The translations under genes were made by a program, and so were the position numbers. The notes beneath the pieces are model-generated. The model saw nothing but the letters and a program-made list of their open reading frames with translations, was not told the origin of the DNA and did not search any database. 64,000 nucleotides of DNA, taken from NCBI GenBank assembly GCA_037447655.1, contig JBBHKE010002253.1, positions 1-64,000 of the forward strand, written 5' to 3'. Source of the DNA: Zygnema cylindricum. Its lineage: Eukaryota; Streptophyta; Zygnematophyceae; Zygnematales; Zygnemataceae. This document shows positions 20,545-32,908 of the stretch, piece after piece (the stretch's first letter is position 1; every line of letters begins with the position of its first letter).

Positions 20545-21500
20545 CTTGTCCTATCTATTCCCTCTCTGTCTGCAATTCTGCAAGTAAAAGCCATGCTAAA
20601 TTCGCATGTTTACCATGACAGATTTAGGGGAATTAGAGTTTTGTCTTGGCATTTTAGTCTCCCGTGACCGTCCAGCCAAAACCCTCTCCCTCTCTCAAGA
20701 ACAGTATATCTTTGAGGTCTTAGAGAGGTTCTCCATGTCCCAGTGCACTCTTGTCTCTACTCCACGAGATGCCAATACCAAACTCATTGCAAACTCCGGT
20801 GGGTCTGTCCACAGAGACATTCATGACTTATATAGATCCATTGTCGGAAGTCTAATGTATGCAATGACTGGCACTCGGCCAGACATTGCTGTAGCGGTCG
20901 GGCAGCTGAGTCAATTTGTTTCTAGCCCAACCCCTGAGCACCTCCTGGCGGCTAAGCGTGTCCTCCGCTATCTGCAAGGCACCAAGTCCCTCCGCCTTAC
21001 CTTCTCCGGTGGCAACTCTCCTATCCTCATTGGCTTTTGCGATGCGGACTGGGGGGGAGACCTTGATACCCGCCGCTCCACCTCTGGTGTCTGTTTCTCA
21101 CTCGGAGGAGCTCTTGTTTCCTGGGCTTCCAAAAAGCAACCTACTGTTGCTTTGTCCTCAACTGAGACTGAATATATGGCAGCGACCCATGCTGCCAAGG
21201 AAGCAATCTGGCTCCGATCTCTCCTTGCAAATCTTCAATTCCCTCAGACTTCCCCCACTCAGATACTCTGTGACTCCCAAGGTGCCCTCTCTCTAATGAG
21301 TAACCCGGTTCATCACCGACGAACCAAGCACATAGACATTCAGTTTCACTTTACTCGGGAAACTATCGCAGCTGGAACTCTCACTTTCCATTACTGCCAG
21401 ACTTCTCTCCAGATGCAGACTTCTTACCAAGTCTCTCCATCGACCTCAGTTCGAATTACATCGAGTTTCTGTTGTAATGAGGCAGCTGGTGTCACAGAAG
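20545..21500 (+). pseudogene. C-terminal RT and RNase H of copia family A
   Basis: Continuation of the RT cut at 15245. It reads LVLSIPSLSAILQVKAMLNSH in frame with DDL, then after a one-base shift FTMTDLGELEFCLGI, YRSIVGSLMYAMTGTRPDI and the RNase H motifs FCDADWGGD, STSGVCF, STETEYMA and CDSQGAL, ending near the HIDIQFHFTRE segment and a degraded ADFLTKSL tail. The 20,606-21,480 part is open throughout. RNase H removes the RNA strand during reverse transcription. Confidence 0.85.
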
Positions 21501-21772
21501 AAGTAGAAGAATCACCAGCAGTTGCCATAATAATAACACAGGCACACAGAAGGAAACTCTCACTATAAACCCGAATGATTTCCTCTTCCTCCTCCACCAA
21601 AGTTTCCATAAGGTTTCTTGGAATCCTTATCCCCCCAATTAGTTCTAGCAGCCTATTCCTGAACACTCTTTCCTCCTCTCCGAATCTCTATCGTGCTTTT
21701 CCGAACAAAAATCATTCCCGCAACGGAGTTCCGGATCCATCGATGATCTGGCGAGTCATGAACCCTGTTAAC

Positions 21773-22401
21773 TGCAATTCTGTGTCCTCCATTGGACCAC
21801 AGAATACAGGAAACCTCTAGATAGTATTTAACTAACCCACTTTAAGCCACAACCACTGCTGCCCAATGACCATTCCGGGATTTCGGCGATAATGTGCGCC
21901 GTTAGATTTGACGCGAAATTCAATCTCGGCCGTAATAAATACTTGCGCGATATTTGTTTCGCTGTCGAAACAAAATGCGCGATATCCATTTCAAACAAGT
22001 ACAGTACTTCGTAATTTATAGAACTGTATCTATGTGTGGCGTTAAGGGTTTCAGTTAAATGAATCTAGTACATTACAATAGTTTAAATAGTAATGAAACC
22101 CTATATCTCCTAACGGACTTCTACGACAGACTGGTTAGAGCTAACGGCTACGCCGCGCTCTGCCGGTCGGGGGTTCGAGTCCTGCCGGACTCAACCTTTT
22201 GTTGAGAGTGGCTTAAGCCACTCTTTAGTCCTTCCTATGGAGTTGAGGCAGCCATGGCTCCATTGCTCTCTCTCTCTCTCCTTCAGTGACTACAACAAGT
22301 ATGGGGGCGAGAGAGAGAGAAGAGATAGAGGCAGGCTGCCTACATTTTCTTTTCTAATAATTTAGACCTAGAAAATATATTAAAAACTACTTATTCCAAC
22401 A
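21773..22401 (-). mobile_element. Solo LTR inside B4 gag
   Basis: It starts TGCAATTCTGTGTCC and ends TTATTCCAACA, with a perfect TTAAC duplication at 21768-21772 and 22402-22406. It is 629 bp, shorter than the ~970-bp family B LTRs but related to them (shared ends, GCCATGGCT core, tRNA-like module). Confidence 0.8.
22130..22200 (+). other. tRNA-like pol III module with perfect B box, antisense in a solo LTR
   Basis: ACTGGTTAGAGC resembles a tRNA D arm (A box). GGTTCGAGTCC at 22172-22182 is a perfect pol III B box/T-loop. A T4 run follows at 22197-22200. The T stem is nearly paired, but the acceptor stem does not pair, so this is not a functional tRNA gene. Confidence 0.6.
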
Positions 22402-23059
22402 TTAACAATGTTTTCAACATCATCTAGGAGTTTCATCAATAGAGTATTCACCTTCTCTTTCTCGGTCTCCCTTTTCCCTACACTCTCTAACTGTATAAAT
22501 AACCCGGCCAAGTCATTACAAAAATCTAACATCTTTCCTCTTTTGTACACATATGTCGGAACCTTTTGATCTGCTGGCTTCTGTTGCTAAATCATACCAC
22601 TCTTGTAAATGTTAACAAGAGCCTCCCACAACTCGTCCGCCATGTCTTCATGAAGATGAGGTGTAGCCACTGCACGGGTGAGACGCCCAAGAATAAAATG
22701 AGTCGTCACTGTGTTGTTGAAATCTTAGATTTTGGTACCATTTGCCTCGGTTTTCTAAAAATCTGCCACCGGAACTGATCCAATAGCTAAAGTTGTTAGA
22801 TTCTCCTTCCCCTTCTCGTTCTCGTGTCCGACACGATGCTTTTTCCAACATCCTCTACCACCTTTGCCCCCGCAGATCCTCTTGTGAACTGAGATCCTCC
22901 AAACCTAGTCGAACTCCCAATTTTGCAGATGGCATACGCACACGATCACTCACAATGCCCTATAGCCGTTTTTCAAACAATTCACCCCTCATCATGGTTT
23001 CCCATTAAATGAACCATGTTCCATTGAAAATGGGCACCCTAGAGGGTGGGGCCATAACG

Positions 23060-24030
23060 TGTAACTTTGTGACCTCCATTGGTCCATAGAATGTCCAGCT
23101 TATATGAAGCCTCTAGGATATTATTTGCACTATTGACTTTGGCAATGAAAGAGTGCCACCCTGGTAGAAAAAAACCTGACTAATTACATTTTTGTGTAGC
23201 TTGGACTCCCGTGAGTCTGTAGCAAAAGAATCAGTGAAATCGCTCACCTGAGCATTAAGTTATGGCTGACCAAAGTTGGCCAATAAATATAAGTGCATTC
23301 TGGGAGAGAGACGAATTCCTAATTTTTTCTAAGTCTTAAGCTACCTCTTTGAGCTTACTACTAGTGTACTCTAGCCACATAAAAGACTGTAAAGTACAAA
23401 AAGGTACAGGTACCGCTATACTTCTTGTACAACCATAGTACAGCATGGCCGATCCGCTGACGCGTGTCAGTTCCTAGCTGTAATTGCTCCCCTCATAATC
23501 CCCACTGTCCTATCATTTCTTGCCATGTATCATCCGCCGACATTGGCGCGCAAACCGCCAAAAATTCCACTCCGGGGTTTTGGCTCATTTGTGAGTTGTT
23601 CGATTTTATCTGGACATTTGATTTCGCCAGTCGAAATTAAATTTCTTTTTGTAATTTTCGTGCGGTCCGGATTTCGTGCGGCCCGGTACATATCTATGTT
23701 CAGTCTATCCCTAAGTAGTTAAATGAACTATATGGCGTGGATTTTTTTTAAATAAATATCGTACCATATATGCATATCGCCTTCTACAAGACCTACCGGA
23801 TAAGGTGGACGACTAATGTGTACGGTGGTCATACGAAGGTCATTGGTTCAAATCCCACATTTGACGGCCTATCTTTTTGCAGAGGGCTGTCCCTCTTCTT
23901 TCTCATCTTGTCTTCTATGTCTTCCTGAGCTAGCCATGGCTGCTTGTCATTCCTCAATGACTATGACAAGTATGAGGAGTGCAATGAGACTATGAACAAA
24001 AAACCAGAATATAAAATACACTTTTTAACA
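23060..24030 (-). repeat. LTR of copia B4
   Basis: In + orientation it starts TGTAACTTTGTGACCTCC and ends CACTTTTTAACA; 971 bp. It carries the GTAC hairpin near 23,394-23,431 and a tRNA-like module at 23,789-23,878 with GGTTCAAATCC as B box and T5 at 23,874-23,878. Confidence 0.8.
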
Positions 24031-24147
24031 CTAATAACATTATTTGTGTCTTTACTCTAATAATATCTTTACACGAATAGCCGATTCACAGAGTACACTA
24101 AACCTTCAATCACTATTAGGGTTAATAATTTTTCCTTCACCCAAAAA

Positions 24148-24423
24148 TATAGTTCAACAATAGGTGAAAGTAGGCCAATACAATATGCCTATTGTACGCA
24201 AAACATACAATATGACTTTAATACTCACATTGTATGGGTCGCAAAATGAAAAAAAAGGAACACGGTTGAGTTGCCCATCGTTTGATAGAGAATTAAACGT
24301 CATCGGAGGGTCGCTGATCAAAGTAGCGATCAAAGCAGCGATCTAAGAAGATCACATGAAAAGCCAATAACACAATTTGCGCCTACCAAAGGCTTACCTT
24401 AAAACGCCTACTTTTGAACAATG
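24148..24423. mobile_element. hAT MITE family H1, deleted copy
   Basis: Ends TATAGTTCAACAATAGGTG and CGCCTACTTTTGAACAATG match the terminal repeats of the elements at 51,792 and 58,358. Flanks CCCAAAAA and CCCAAAAC are an 8-bp duplication with one mismatch, as in hAT elements. 276 bp, no coding. Confidence 0.75.
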
Positions 24424-24431
24424 CCCAAAAC

Positions 24432-25485
24432 ATCTTTTCTGCGTACACGCTTGTCCGATTTTCAGTTTTGTATCGCCATTCGGAAGCCGAGAATCTTACA
24501 TTTCCATCGCAACCATCAGGTCTACAATCGGAAAAATGTGTACGGAGAAAAGATGTTTTAAGGGACAAAAAAAAACATTAAACACTAATAGTGATTCAGG
24601 GTGTACTGTACTGTAGTTATCCAGTCATTGAAATATTTTTGTCCACGTGTGGTCCACAAATGGTCGCCAAATCAATTTTTGATTTGTAACGGCAAATGTG
24701 TCCAAAAGGTACAGACAACTTTTGTCCGTTTCTCCTAGTCACATAGCCTATTCTCACCGAAAAAAAAAACACTTCCGCAACAGACGGACGTTCGAATAAT
24801 GTACGGCTTTCCGAGCACCGACTTTGTAGATTTCGGAAGTTCTCGGAAAGCCGTACAAATGACCTTGCTCAAAATATTGCGCAATGTAGAAGTAGGGTAA
24901 AAATATCGTATTTCTGTGAATCAGACCAACTGTAACCCGAAAAGCTGACTAAGGAAACACAGCATTCGAACGGCTATTTCGTTGTTCCCGCGCGAAAAAA
25001 TAGTCCGAGCTAAACCCTAAAAGTTTGAAATTGTGCAGGTTTGTTTTCGCGCCTATGTTTTATGACGTCGAAGCGTGTGACGTGTCACGTGACACCTTCA
25101 ATCGGAGTTACGTCCCAAAATTTTGGTGTGAACAAGACCCGTTTTCCGATAACTTTTCGGAAAATCATCGGAATGGGCAAAAAGTTACAAATGCTACGGT
25201 GGGTATAGGCTAACAGACAGTGCCGCGAACAAAGATTCGGGTTTCCACACGTGTGAACATCAATTCTGCCGAATCATTTCTCGTCAGAGCCACAACAGTT
25301 ACCGGTGCGGCAAATGGGTCCACAAGGTACGGACAACTTTTGTCCGTTTCTCATAGTCACAGTCGCAACATCGAGTGCCGCGAACAAAGATTCGGGTTTC
25401 CACATGTGTGAACAGCAATTCTGCCGAATCCTTTCACGTCAAAGCCACAACAGTTACCAGTGGAGGGCATATTTGCAAAATCTAA
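24432..25485. other. Unassigned stretch with a hairpin and a direct repeat
   Basis: No gene seen. GTACGGCTTTCCGAG (about 24,802) and CTCGGAAAGCCGTAC (about 24,842) form a 15-bp perfect hairpin. A ~88-bp block at about 25,219-25,305 (GTGCCGCGAACAAAGATTCG…) is repeated at about 25,374-25,462, a 155-bp period. Confidence 0.55.
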
Positions 25486-26261
25486 GGGTATATCCCCATG
25501 TGCATAAGTAAGGGATTTTTTTGTCGTTTTCCTCTAAAACTTTGCACCGTACTGCGTAAGTTGCAAACGTACGAAGGAGTCGCAAATTTGTGGAGTACAT
25601 TTTGCGTAATCCTCGAGCTTAGGATGTACGAAAATTTGTCATCTTGTGTTTTTCGACCCACTTCCACAACAAAAAACGTCATCTTCAACCTTACGTTTAA
25701 ACCACATGCGCCATGTGTTTTAAAACTAGGTATTTTCGAAAAACAAATAGGATCATATAGTCGCACGTGTCGTAATTTTTTAAAACTTTCATACAATTTC
25801 CAAGGACAAAGAAAAGTACAGAGTTTGCTATGTTTTGTCCGTTTGCAGTCCAATACGACAAAGAAAAGTACACAATTTGTTTGATTTGGTCCGTTTTCGT
25901 CTAGTACGGATTTTTTTTTGCAGCGGTCTTCAAATTCCGATGCCATTTCACGTCGATCGGACAGGAGTCGCAAAGGCAAAGCGCATCTTCGTCAACCGTG
26001 AAATGGCACAGGCTGGAAGGCTGTACGTCTACAATGTCACGGTAAGACATGCGACGTCACAATCAGTTCCAAAAAATAACGTGCCACCCATAATATAGGC
26101 GTTGACAACCGTCACAGGTACTGTCGACGTATACAGTCGTCACAAGCGTAAGTTACAATTTCGTCCTTATAGACATAGGGACACTTGAAATTCGGGTCCG
26201 CCGGATCTACGCTAAAAAACAAAGTAAGTTGGCTAAGTTTTAAGTACATAGGGACATACCC
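25486..26261 (+). mobile_element. PIF/Harbinger-like MITE, family P2, copy 1
   Basis: Ends GGGTATATCCCCATGTGC and TACATAGGGACATACCC are inverted, flanked by TAA at 25483-25485 and 26262-26264. 776 bp. Other copies are at 29,752 and about 50,706, with fragments at 40,874, 50,445 and near 585. Confidence 0.8.
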
Positions 26262-26264
26262 TAA

Positions 26265-27799
26265 GAATGTTTTTAATTTTTAACATAATTTGTCCGTACA
26301 TACATGGGCGGGATAAAATTCTGACCATATCTTGTCTATTTACAAAATTACAACTATGACCATAAAGGGAAATGGCCATACGCACTTATGGGGCAGTTGA
26401 TAATCGCATACATAAAAAATGTACGGATACCCTTGTTAAGTACGGTTATCCAGTAAGTGGAGCCATTGGAAGTATTTGGTTTGATGTACGGACCAGGCTC
26501 ACAAGTTGGTGATACGACCTAAACTGGAAGTTAGCAATCATATCGTACACATAAGATTGTACGAACACAAGTGGGATGTACGGATGGAGGAATACACGGT
26601 AAATGAAGTGACATCGACAGCATTTTTGGCTTTTGCCTATGTATTAAACCCATAAAAAACCATAAAACCCTTAAAAACCCTAAAAACACCCTAAAAGATT
26701 AAGACTGACGGTCAATGTATTATTATGATATTATTATTTTGTTTAAAAAATGGACAAAATGGAAAACGACATTATTGTAATACTGAGAGGGTAATCAGTA
26801 ATTACATTTGAACAAATTTGTCCTCATGTTGAGGGAGAATCGTACAGTTTCAGGGCAAAACATACGAAAATCTACCCTAGAAAATTGTACGACGAAAAAA
26901 AAATTATAGCGTTGTGTATCGGTAAGGATTTGCCGATAACCGATATGAGCCTTTTTTTCGGGTAGCCGATAATCGATATATTGGTACGATACATCGTTGT
27001 CGGTGTTATCACCGATAAATACCCGATATTTATTAGTTATTATCGGCGATAACACCAATATCGATAACTATCGGCGATATCTATACAGACAGTATCGATA
27101 CATGTACGTCCAGTACACTCAGCTGTACGTGTTATTCATAGGACGCGCTGCGGACCCCCTTCCCCATGATTTCAGAAATTAATCGCGATATTTCCTTCAT
27201 TATTTCTAATTTGAGGGGGTTTTACTTGGGTACCCCTTCCAGAATGTCCTTTTTACTGTTATTTATTTTATAAATGGCACTTAATGGCGACAATATGAGA
27301 GATTTGTTCGTCTGGCTTTCCAAAAAGTTTGATTTTACAAATTTACAATGTAATTTATATTTTTTCTTTTTGGTACTAAAACTTTACAACTATAAACTAT
27401 TATTTTAAATTCGTCAACGTTTATGTGCCGCGATATCCGTAATAAATTTCAGTTAAACAACGTACAGAACAAATTCTTACACGTGGCATATCATGTTATA
27501 TAAAGTCAATAATATAATACAAGACATTATAAGTACTATTGCATGCATACTATATTTTTGTAAGTTATCGCGGATATGGAATTTGTTGGTCTCGGACCGA
27601 TATATCGGGACCAATGATCGTTCGATAACCGATAACCGATAACTATCGGTACTGGTGTTATCGCGATAAATGTTTTACCCACGCGGGTCAATTTGTCGTT
27701 ATTGTAAAGACTAAATAACATATGCGTTTAAAGTACTAGACTCATTTTTTTTGTTTTTAGTCCAATCGAAACATATTTCAAAGGGAATTTGCATTACTT
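26265..27799. other. Unassigned; TATCGG/GATAAC-rich repeat remnant
   Basis: No gene seen. Between about 26,905 and 27,090 and again 27,575-27,680 the words ACCGATA, TATCGGCGATAA and CGATAAC recur on both strands, as in the TIR element at 3,291. It is probably a diverged, larger relative of that element; the ends are not clear. Confidence 0.45.
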
Positions 27800-28416
27800 T
27801 ACACCGCGAAACCTAATTAGAGTAAATAACGCTAGTTCGATCGCCCTAAATTTCGACTGTATCACTTTAATTAGAGTAAATGTTTTTAACTTGTTCATTA
27901 TGCTATTTAAGGTAATGCTAATTAGGGGAAAAAAATATAATATAGGATTATTTTAAATAGTGTGGAGTACGGACGACGTCCGACCTTGCAGAATTGTACT
28001 TTTATAAGTAAAAAAATACAAATAATAATTTAATAGAATCGCGCTTGCACGTGAAATCGTACTTAACAAAAATAAATTGCATCGAAAAAAAGTCGTTCGC
28101 ATAACTCTCGTCCGTCGACAACATCGTCGTTAGTGTGAACACTAACTAATTTTAGCTCGACAACTAGTCCTAACGTTACAATGACGTCAAAACTATACGG
28201 ACTGACATATTTTGTACGTCTACGTAATTTAGTGTTTATAACTTCAGCGCGGATAATTATTGCCGACATAACCCGATATAGTGTACTTAAATAAATTAGA
28301 GTAAACTTCCTTTGTGAAAAAGTTTGATCACACAAATTGGCGTTCATAACTCTAATTGTATTTTTTTGTTTTTTTACTCTAATTTTTTCTTCACTCTAAT
28401 TACGATTCGCGGTGTA
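27800..28416. mobile_element. hAT-like MITE family I, most complete copy
   Basis: Left end TACACCGCGAAACCTAATTAGAGT and right end ACTCTAATTACGATTCGCGGTGTA are inverted. Flanks CATTACTT and CAATAGTT agree in 6 of 8 bases, suggesting an old 8-bp duplication. 617 bp. It abuts the P1 MITE on its right. Confidence 0.65.
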
Positions 28417-28425
28417 CAATAGTTA

Positions 28426-29128
28426 GGGTGGCGTGACATCGTACTAAAATTGAGGTTGTTTACAAAAATCCAGACCTCTCCGTACTACTTCATACCTATA
28501 GCTTTGTTTTTATCTCCGAACGACATTACAGAGAATCTTGCCTATATTCTCCAAAGGTCAAGGAGGTAACAATGACCGTTGGATGTTTTTTCGCGAATCA
28601 TTTTCTTCAAAAGTTTTTGTAACTGGTGATGTACCTCGAGGAGGTATTACAGAAAAAATTGAGCCACGATACGTTGGATAATGACATACGTGTCAAGACG
28701 GCAACCAACAAAAGTCAAACATTTCGCACATAGGACATTAAAAAATACAATTGAAATTCACAAAAGTAATCTATAGTTTTGTTATCACCCGTTCGCCACA
28801 CTATTTGTCGCAGTTCTCATTTGTCATGCGAAAAAAAAAAACCCTAAAAATAATGAGTTGGAATCTGGCAAGCATTTGCAAAAAGTACAAAATTTGAGTG
28901 GTACAATGCCCTAGTCCACATGTACATGGTATGCAAATGACGATTTCAAGTTGAAGCTGGTCGGTGTGATTTTTTTTTTGGTGATTTTCAAATGCGATCT
29001 TTTCCTACGTGGTACCACTCATTTCTGAGCATGTGGATTACAAACTCAGCTCGAAAGTACATCGATCAAAATGTAGCATTTTGTAATGCTGCCGTACAAT
29101 TACAGAAAATCCTGATAGAACGCCACCC
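28426..29128 (+). mobile_element. PIF/Harbinger-like MITE, family P1, diverged copy
   Basis: The internal sequence (GAGAATCTTGCC, GACCGTTGGATG, ACGTGTCAAGACGGCAACCAA) matches the copy at 1,952. Termini are GGGTGGCGT and ACGCCACCC, flanked by TTA on both sides. 703 bp. Confidence 0.75.
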
Positions 29129-29409
29129 TTACCTGAACTGTACAGTAAAGTTTGATATAATGAAAAATAACAAAAATAATTTTTGAAAATCATAAATTCT
29201 CACTTTAAAATGAGCACGTTTTGAACACAATGTACAATATAAATCTACAGTAATGTACTCCCTATATGTAAATGGGGCCGCACCCTAAATGTAGAGACAA
29301 AAAGTGGCAAAGGCGTTCACATATGGTTCAATCATGGGAAACCTTTGAGGATGCTGATTCAAATCCTACATGTTATGTTGGCTACAGTTCATTTTGCACT
29401 TTAATTTAA

Positions 29410-29747
29410 ATTTAAATAGGGAATTGATCATGACAGTGACTGTTTGGTTGCGCACAGTCACTTACGTCATTTTGTCAAAAAATATACGTTTGAAGTACAC
29501 ATTGGTACAAATAAAGCACCGTTGAGTACAAATTTGACGGTCAATCACTTGGACAATTTTGACTTTCAAAATATTGTGTCAACCGCTTAAAATGTTGTCG
29601 TGCTTGCGAACGTCGACACTCATAATAAAATTAAAAATTCACATGGCCGGCGAACGTTTACGGTAATAAAAGTGCAACAACCACATGTAAATAAAAGTGT
29701 TGCAGACAGTCACTTTTTGTCGTTAGGTGAGCTCCAAGGTGAGAGCA
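29410..29747 (+). repeat. Dispersed repeat F (inverted copy near 51.5 kb)
   Basis: From GGGAATTGATCATGACAGTGACTG to GTCACTTTTTGTCGTTAGGTGAG it matches 51,487-51,790 in reverse. It contains GTGACTGTTTGGTTGCGCACAGTCAC, a self-complementary stretch. At both loci it lies next to a P2 MITE. Confidence 0.65.
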
Positions 29748-29751
29748 CTTA

Positions 29752-30522
29752 GGGTATGCCCCCCTATATTTAGAACTTAACAAACTTACTTCGTATTTTA
29801 GCGCGGATCCGCCGAACCCGGTTTTCAAGTGTCTCTATGTGTAAGAACGAAATCGTAACTTAGGTTTGTGACGATTGTATACGTTGACAATACCTGTGAT
29901 GGCTGTCACCATATACAATCTGTGTTGTCGCATGTTATTTTTTGGAACTGCTTCGGACGTCGCATGTCTTACCGTGACATTGTAGACATACCGCCTTCCA
30001 GCCTGTGCAGTTTCACGGATGAAAAATATGCGCTTTGCCTTTGCGTAACCTGTTCGTTGACGTGAAATTGCATTAAAATTTCGAGACCCCTGCAAAAAAA
30101 AAATCTGTACTGAACGAAAACTGACAAAACCAAACAAATTGTGTACTTTTCTTCGTCGTATTAAACAAAAACGGACAAAATATAGCGAATTATGTACTTT
30201 TTTTGTCTTTAGAAATCGTATTTTTTTTTTCAAAATTACGGCACGTGCGAATGCATGTTCCTATTTGTTTATCGAAAACACCTAGTTTTAAAACACATCG
30301 CGCATGTGTTTTAAACATAAGGTTGAAGGTGGCATTTTTTGTCGTGGAATTGGGTCGAAAAACACAAGACGACAAAATTTTGTACATCCTATGTTCGAGG
30401 ATGACGCGAATTGTACTCTACAAATTTGCGATTCCTTCGTACGATTGCAACTTAGGCAGTGCGGCGCTAAGTTTTACAAGAAAACGACAGAAAAAAACCC
30501 TTATGCAAATAGGGACAAACCC
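29752..30522 (-). mobile_element. PIF/Harbinger-like MITE, family P2, copy 2
   Basis: Ends GGGTATGCCCCCCTATA and AATAGGGACAAACCC with TTA on both sides (29749-29751 and 30523-30525). Orientation is opposite to the copy at 25,486. 771 bp. Confidence 0.75.
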
Positions 30523-30553
30523 TTAACCGCAAAATTGAAATTTAATCGTCTAA

Positions 30554-32332
30554 GGGTGAAGTTCCATTAGACGAAAAGTGAGGTTGTTTACAGAAATTCG
30601 GGCCTCTCCCTACTACGTGGTACCTCTTATTTTGTTTTTATTAGGAAAAAACTTTACAGAGAATCTTGCCAATATTCTTCAAAAGACTGGGAGTTAACAA
30701 TGACCGTTGGATATTTTTTTGCGAAGCTTTCTTATCCAAAGTTTTTGTAATTGGTGATATACCTCGCGAGGTACATCACAAATTACAGAAAAAATTGAGC
30801 CGCAACACGCTGGATAATGAGCATACGTGTCAAGATGGCAACCAACGGAAATCAAAAAATTTCGCACACGATATACGCATTAAAAAATCCAACAGAAAAA
30901 ACAAACGAAATGTCGTAACGCACTTTTGTCGCGCTATTTTTATTAGCGCCCATTCGTCACACTATTTTTGGCAACTCACATTCGTCACGCGAAAAAACAG
31001 AACCCTAAAAAAATGAGGTGGTATGTGAGAAGGCTTCTGCAAAGAGTACAAAAGTTGTGTTGCACGATGACATGTTACGCACGTACATAGTACTCAAATG
31101 GAGTTTTTTTGTCGGTGTGAATATCATTGACGATTTTCAATATCAAATCTATAGTTACGTGGCGCCACTATTTTGCTAACACATGGATTACAGACTCTGC
31201 GCAATGGAACTTCGTTCAAAGTGCAGCATAATATAATGTTGTTCGTACGATTAGAGAATGTGGTAATTGTAGAAATTAATGGTTTTAAGTATTTTCTAGG
31301 TTTGAATAAAAATAAAGAAGCCGAGGCAGTCTACCTCTAACTTCTCTCTCCAACTCTCAAACTTGTCGCAGTCATTGAGAAATCGGAGAGGAAGCTAGAA
31401 GCCATGGCTACCTAGGCTATCCTCAGGTTTACGGGAAATTTATATTAGTCTAGGGATTAATTACTAAAAGGTATGTGCCGGCGACAGCATTTGATCCTGG
31501 TACCTGCCGGCCGTCAGAGAGTAGATAGTAAGTAGCCTTAGCCGTTAAGTCTATAAGTAAGGTTACGTAGATTATAGTATGATAATTATTTAAACATGTA
31601 CACGTAGGATAAGTCATTTAACTATAACTGTTAACGGGATACATAGATATGGTAGTGTAAAAGTACGAATTGCGGTACGGATAAGAAATCAATACCGCGC
31701 ATTGATTTGGTAAGCGAAACAAATACCGCGCATGTATTTATTACGGCTACGATCAAATGCGAGTTTAATCGGACGGTCGGAATTAGCGCCGAGATCGCGG
31801 ATGGAGAATTTGGCGGTTTGTGGGCATCGCCACATCGGATGACACGTGGCGATGTAACATTAGAGCGCGGCATCTCCGAGAATTAAAGGAGCGAATAAGG
31901 ATATTCCACGTGTGGACATTTAGGCCATGTCGTACAATGTTCCTACATAAAATACACCGGCAGCTGTACTTTTTCGTACGGAACACTAATCTGATTGGTT
32001 CCGTACATCAGTAGATAGAGTCCGTGAGAGAGATAGGACTTAGAAAAATTAGAAGATAGGACCCTCTCTCCCAGAGAGCTTCTGTACAAAAGGTCAACTT
32101 TGACCCTCCATAACTTAATGCTCAGGGGAGCAAATTCAGAGATTCTTTTTGCTATCGACTCATGGGAGTCTTGCCTTCACAGAGGTGAAGGTGGTCACAG
32201 TTTTTGTTTGTTAGGGTGGCAGTTATTTTTGCTTAAACACAAAGGGGTCAGGATTATCCTAGAGGCTTTTTAGAAGCTGTCCACTCTGAGGACTTATGGA
32301 GGTCTGAGAGTTTCAGTAGTGGAACTTCACCC
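30554..32332 (+). mobile_element. PIF/Harbinger-like MITE, family P1, split by a solo LTR
   Basis: Starts GGGTGAAGTTCCATTAG and ends GTGGAACTTCACCC, with TAA at 30551-30553 and 32333-32335. Without the LTR insertion and its duplicated target it is about 725 bp, the same as the copy at 1,952. The internal palindrome (GTAATTGGTGAT … ATCACAAATTAC) is retained. Confidence 0.85.
31268..32315 (+). mobile_element. Solo LTR, copia family C, nested in the P1 MITE
   Basis: Starts TGTAGAAATTAATGG and ends GAGAGTTTCA, flanked by GTAAT (31263-31267) and GTAGT (32316-32320). 1,048 bp. It shares motifs with family B LTRs (GCCATGGCT core, TTGTCGCAGTCA, CAGGGGAGCAAATTC). A tRNA-like module is present in antisense at about 31,470-31,560 (reverse strand: GGATCAAATGC then CCTTTTAG). 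Confidence 0.8.
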
Positions 32333-32908
32333 TAAGCATTACATTGAACTTAGACGCAAATTAAAACGAAACCTCTCTAAACTGAAGTACCATAGATCTT
32401 GAACGAAATTATTAAAACGCACGAAACAAAATAAACTTTGTACTCTATATTAAAACGAACGCGTAGAAATATAAATTGATATTAAATGAAAAAAATGCGT
32501 GTCGTTTGCAACTCTGAGACCTCTATTGATACTCAGAGTAGGCCCTTACTAGAAGCCCCTATGATAGCCTCAATCCCTTAGTCTTTGTATGAGTAATACT
32601 GACACTGTGACAGAACACAGACTGACCAGACTGCAACCTTTGGAAGAGCAGACTCCCCTGAGTCTACTAAAAAAAAAAATCCTTGAATTTGCTCCCCTGA
32701 GCAGTAAATTATAAATGGTCAAAGATGACCTTTTAAACATGAGCACTCTAGGAGAGAGGCGGCTACTTCTAATTCTCCCAAGTGCTAAACCCCTCTCTGA
32801 TTCCTCTACTACTGAAGTACGGAGCCAATCTAATCACTGTACAGTACAGAAAGGTACTTGGCACGGAGTACTTTCTGTACGCCTATTGTACGACATGGCT
32901 AAGAAAAC

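Larger units (their letters stand above)
11037..21500 (+). mobile_element. Ty1/copia retrotransposon, family A, disrupted
   Basis: Order is 5' LTR (11037-11444), PBS, gag, protease, integrase, RT and RNase H, as in Ty1/copia. The element sits in what looks like an intron of the pfkB gene. It is interrupted by a solo LTR (12406-12909) and by a 5.3-kb complex of other copia pieces (15246-20544) that splits RT just after the DDL of the active site. The 3' LTR is not found: after the RNase H region (about 21,500) the sequence switches to a family B fragment. Stops and frameshifts in gag, integrase and RT make it inactive. Confidence 0.85.
21569..24030 (-). mobile_element. Copia family B fragment B4 (gag and LTR), with a nested solo LTR
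   Basis: On the minus strand: LTR 24030-23060, degraded PBS, then gag fragments 23059-22402 and 21772-21577, which end at the copia A remnant. Gag similarity covers WDFNN-like, ELWEAL-like and FMELES-like segments and the Gly-rich region near 21,600. Pol and the second LTR are missing. The gag is split by the solo LTR at 21,773-22,401. Confidence 0.75.

Noticed and set aside
11037-21500. Copia A as a full-length element with two LTRs
   Set aside because: No second copy of the 408-bp LTR is found after RNase H or elsewhere in the window.
22130-22200. Functional nuclear tRNA gene
   Set aside because: The B box is perfect and a T4 follows, but the acceptor stem does not pair and it lies inside an LTR with diverged relatives in other LTRs.
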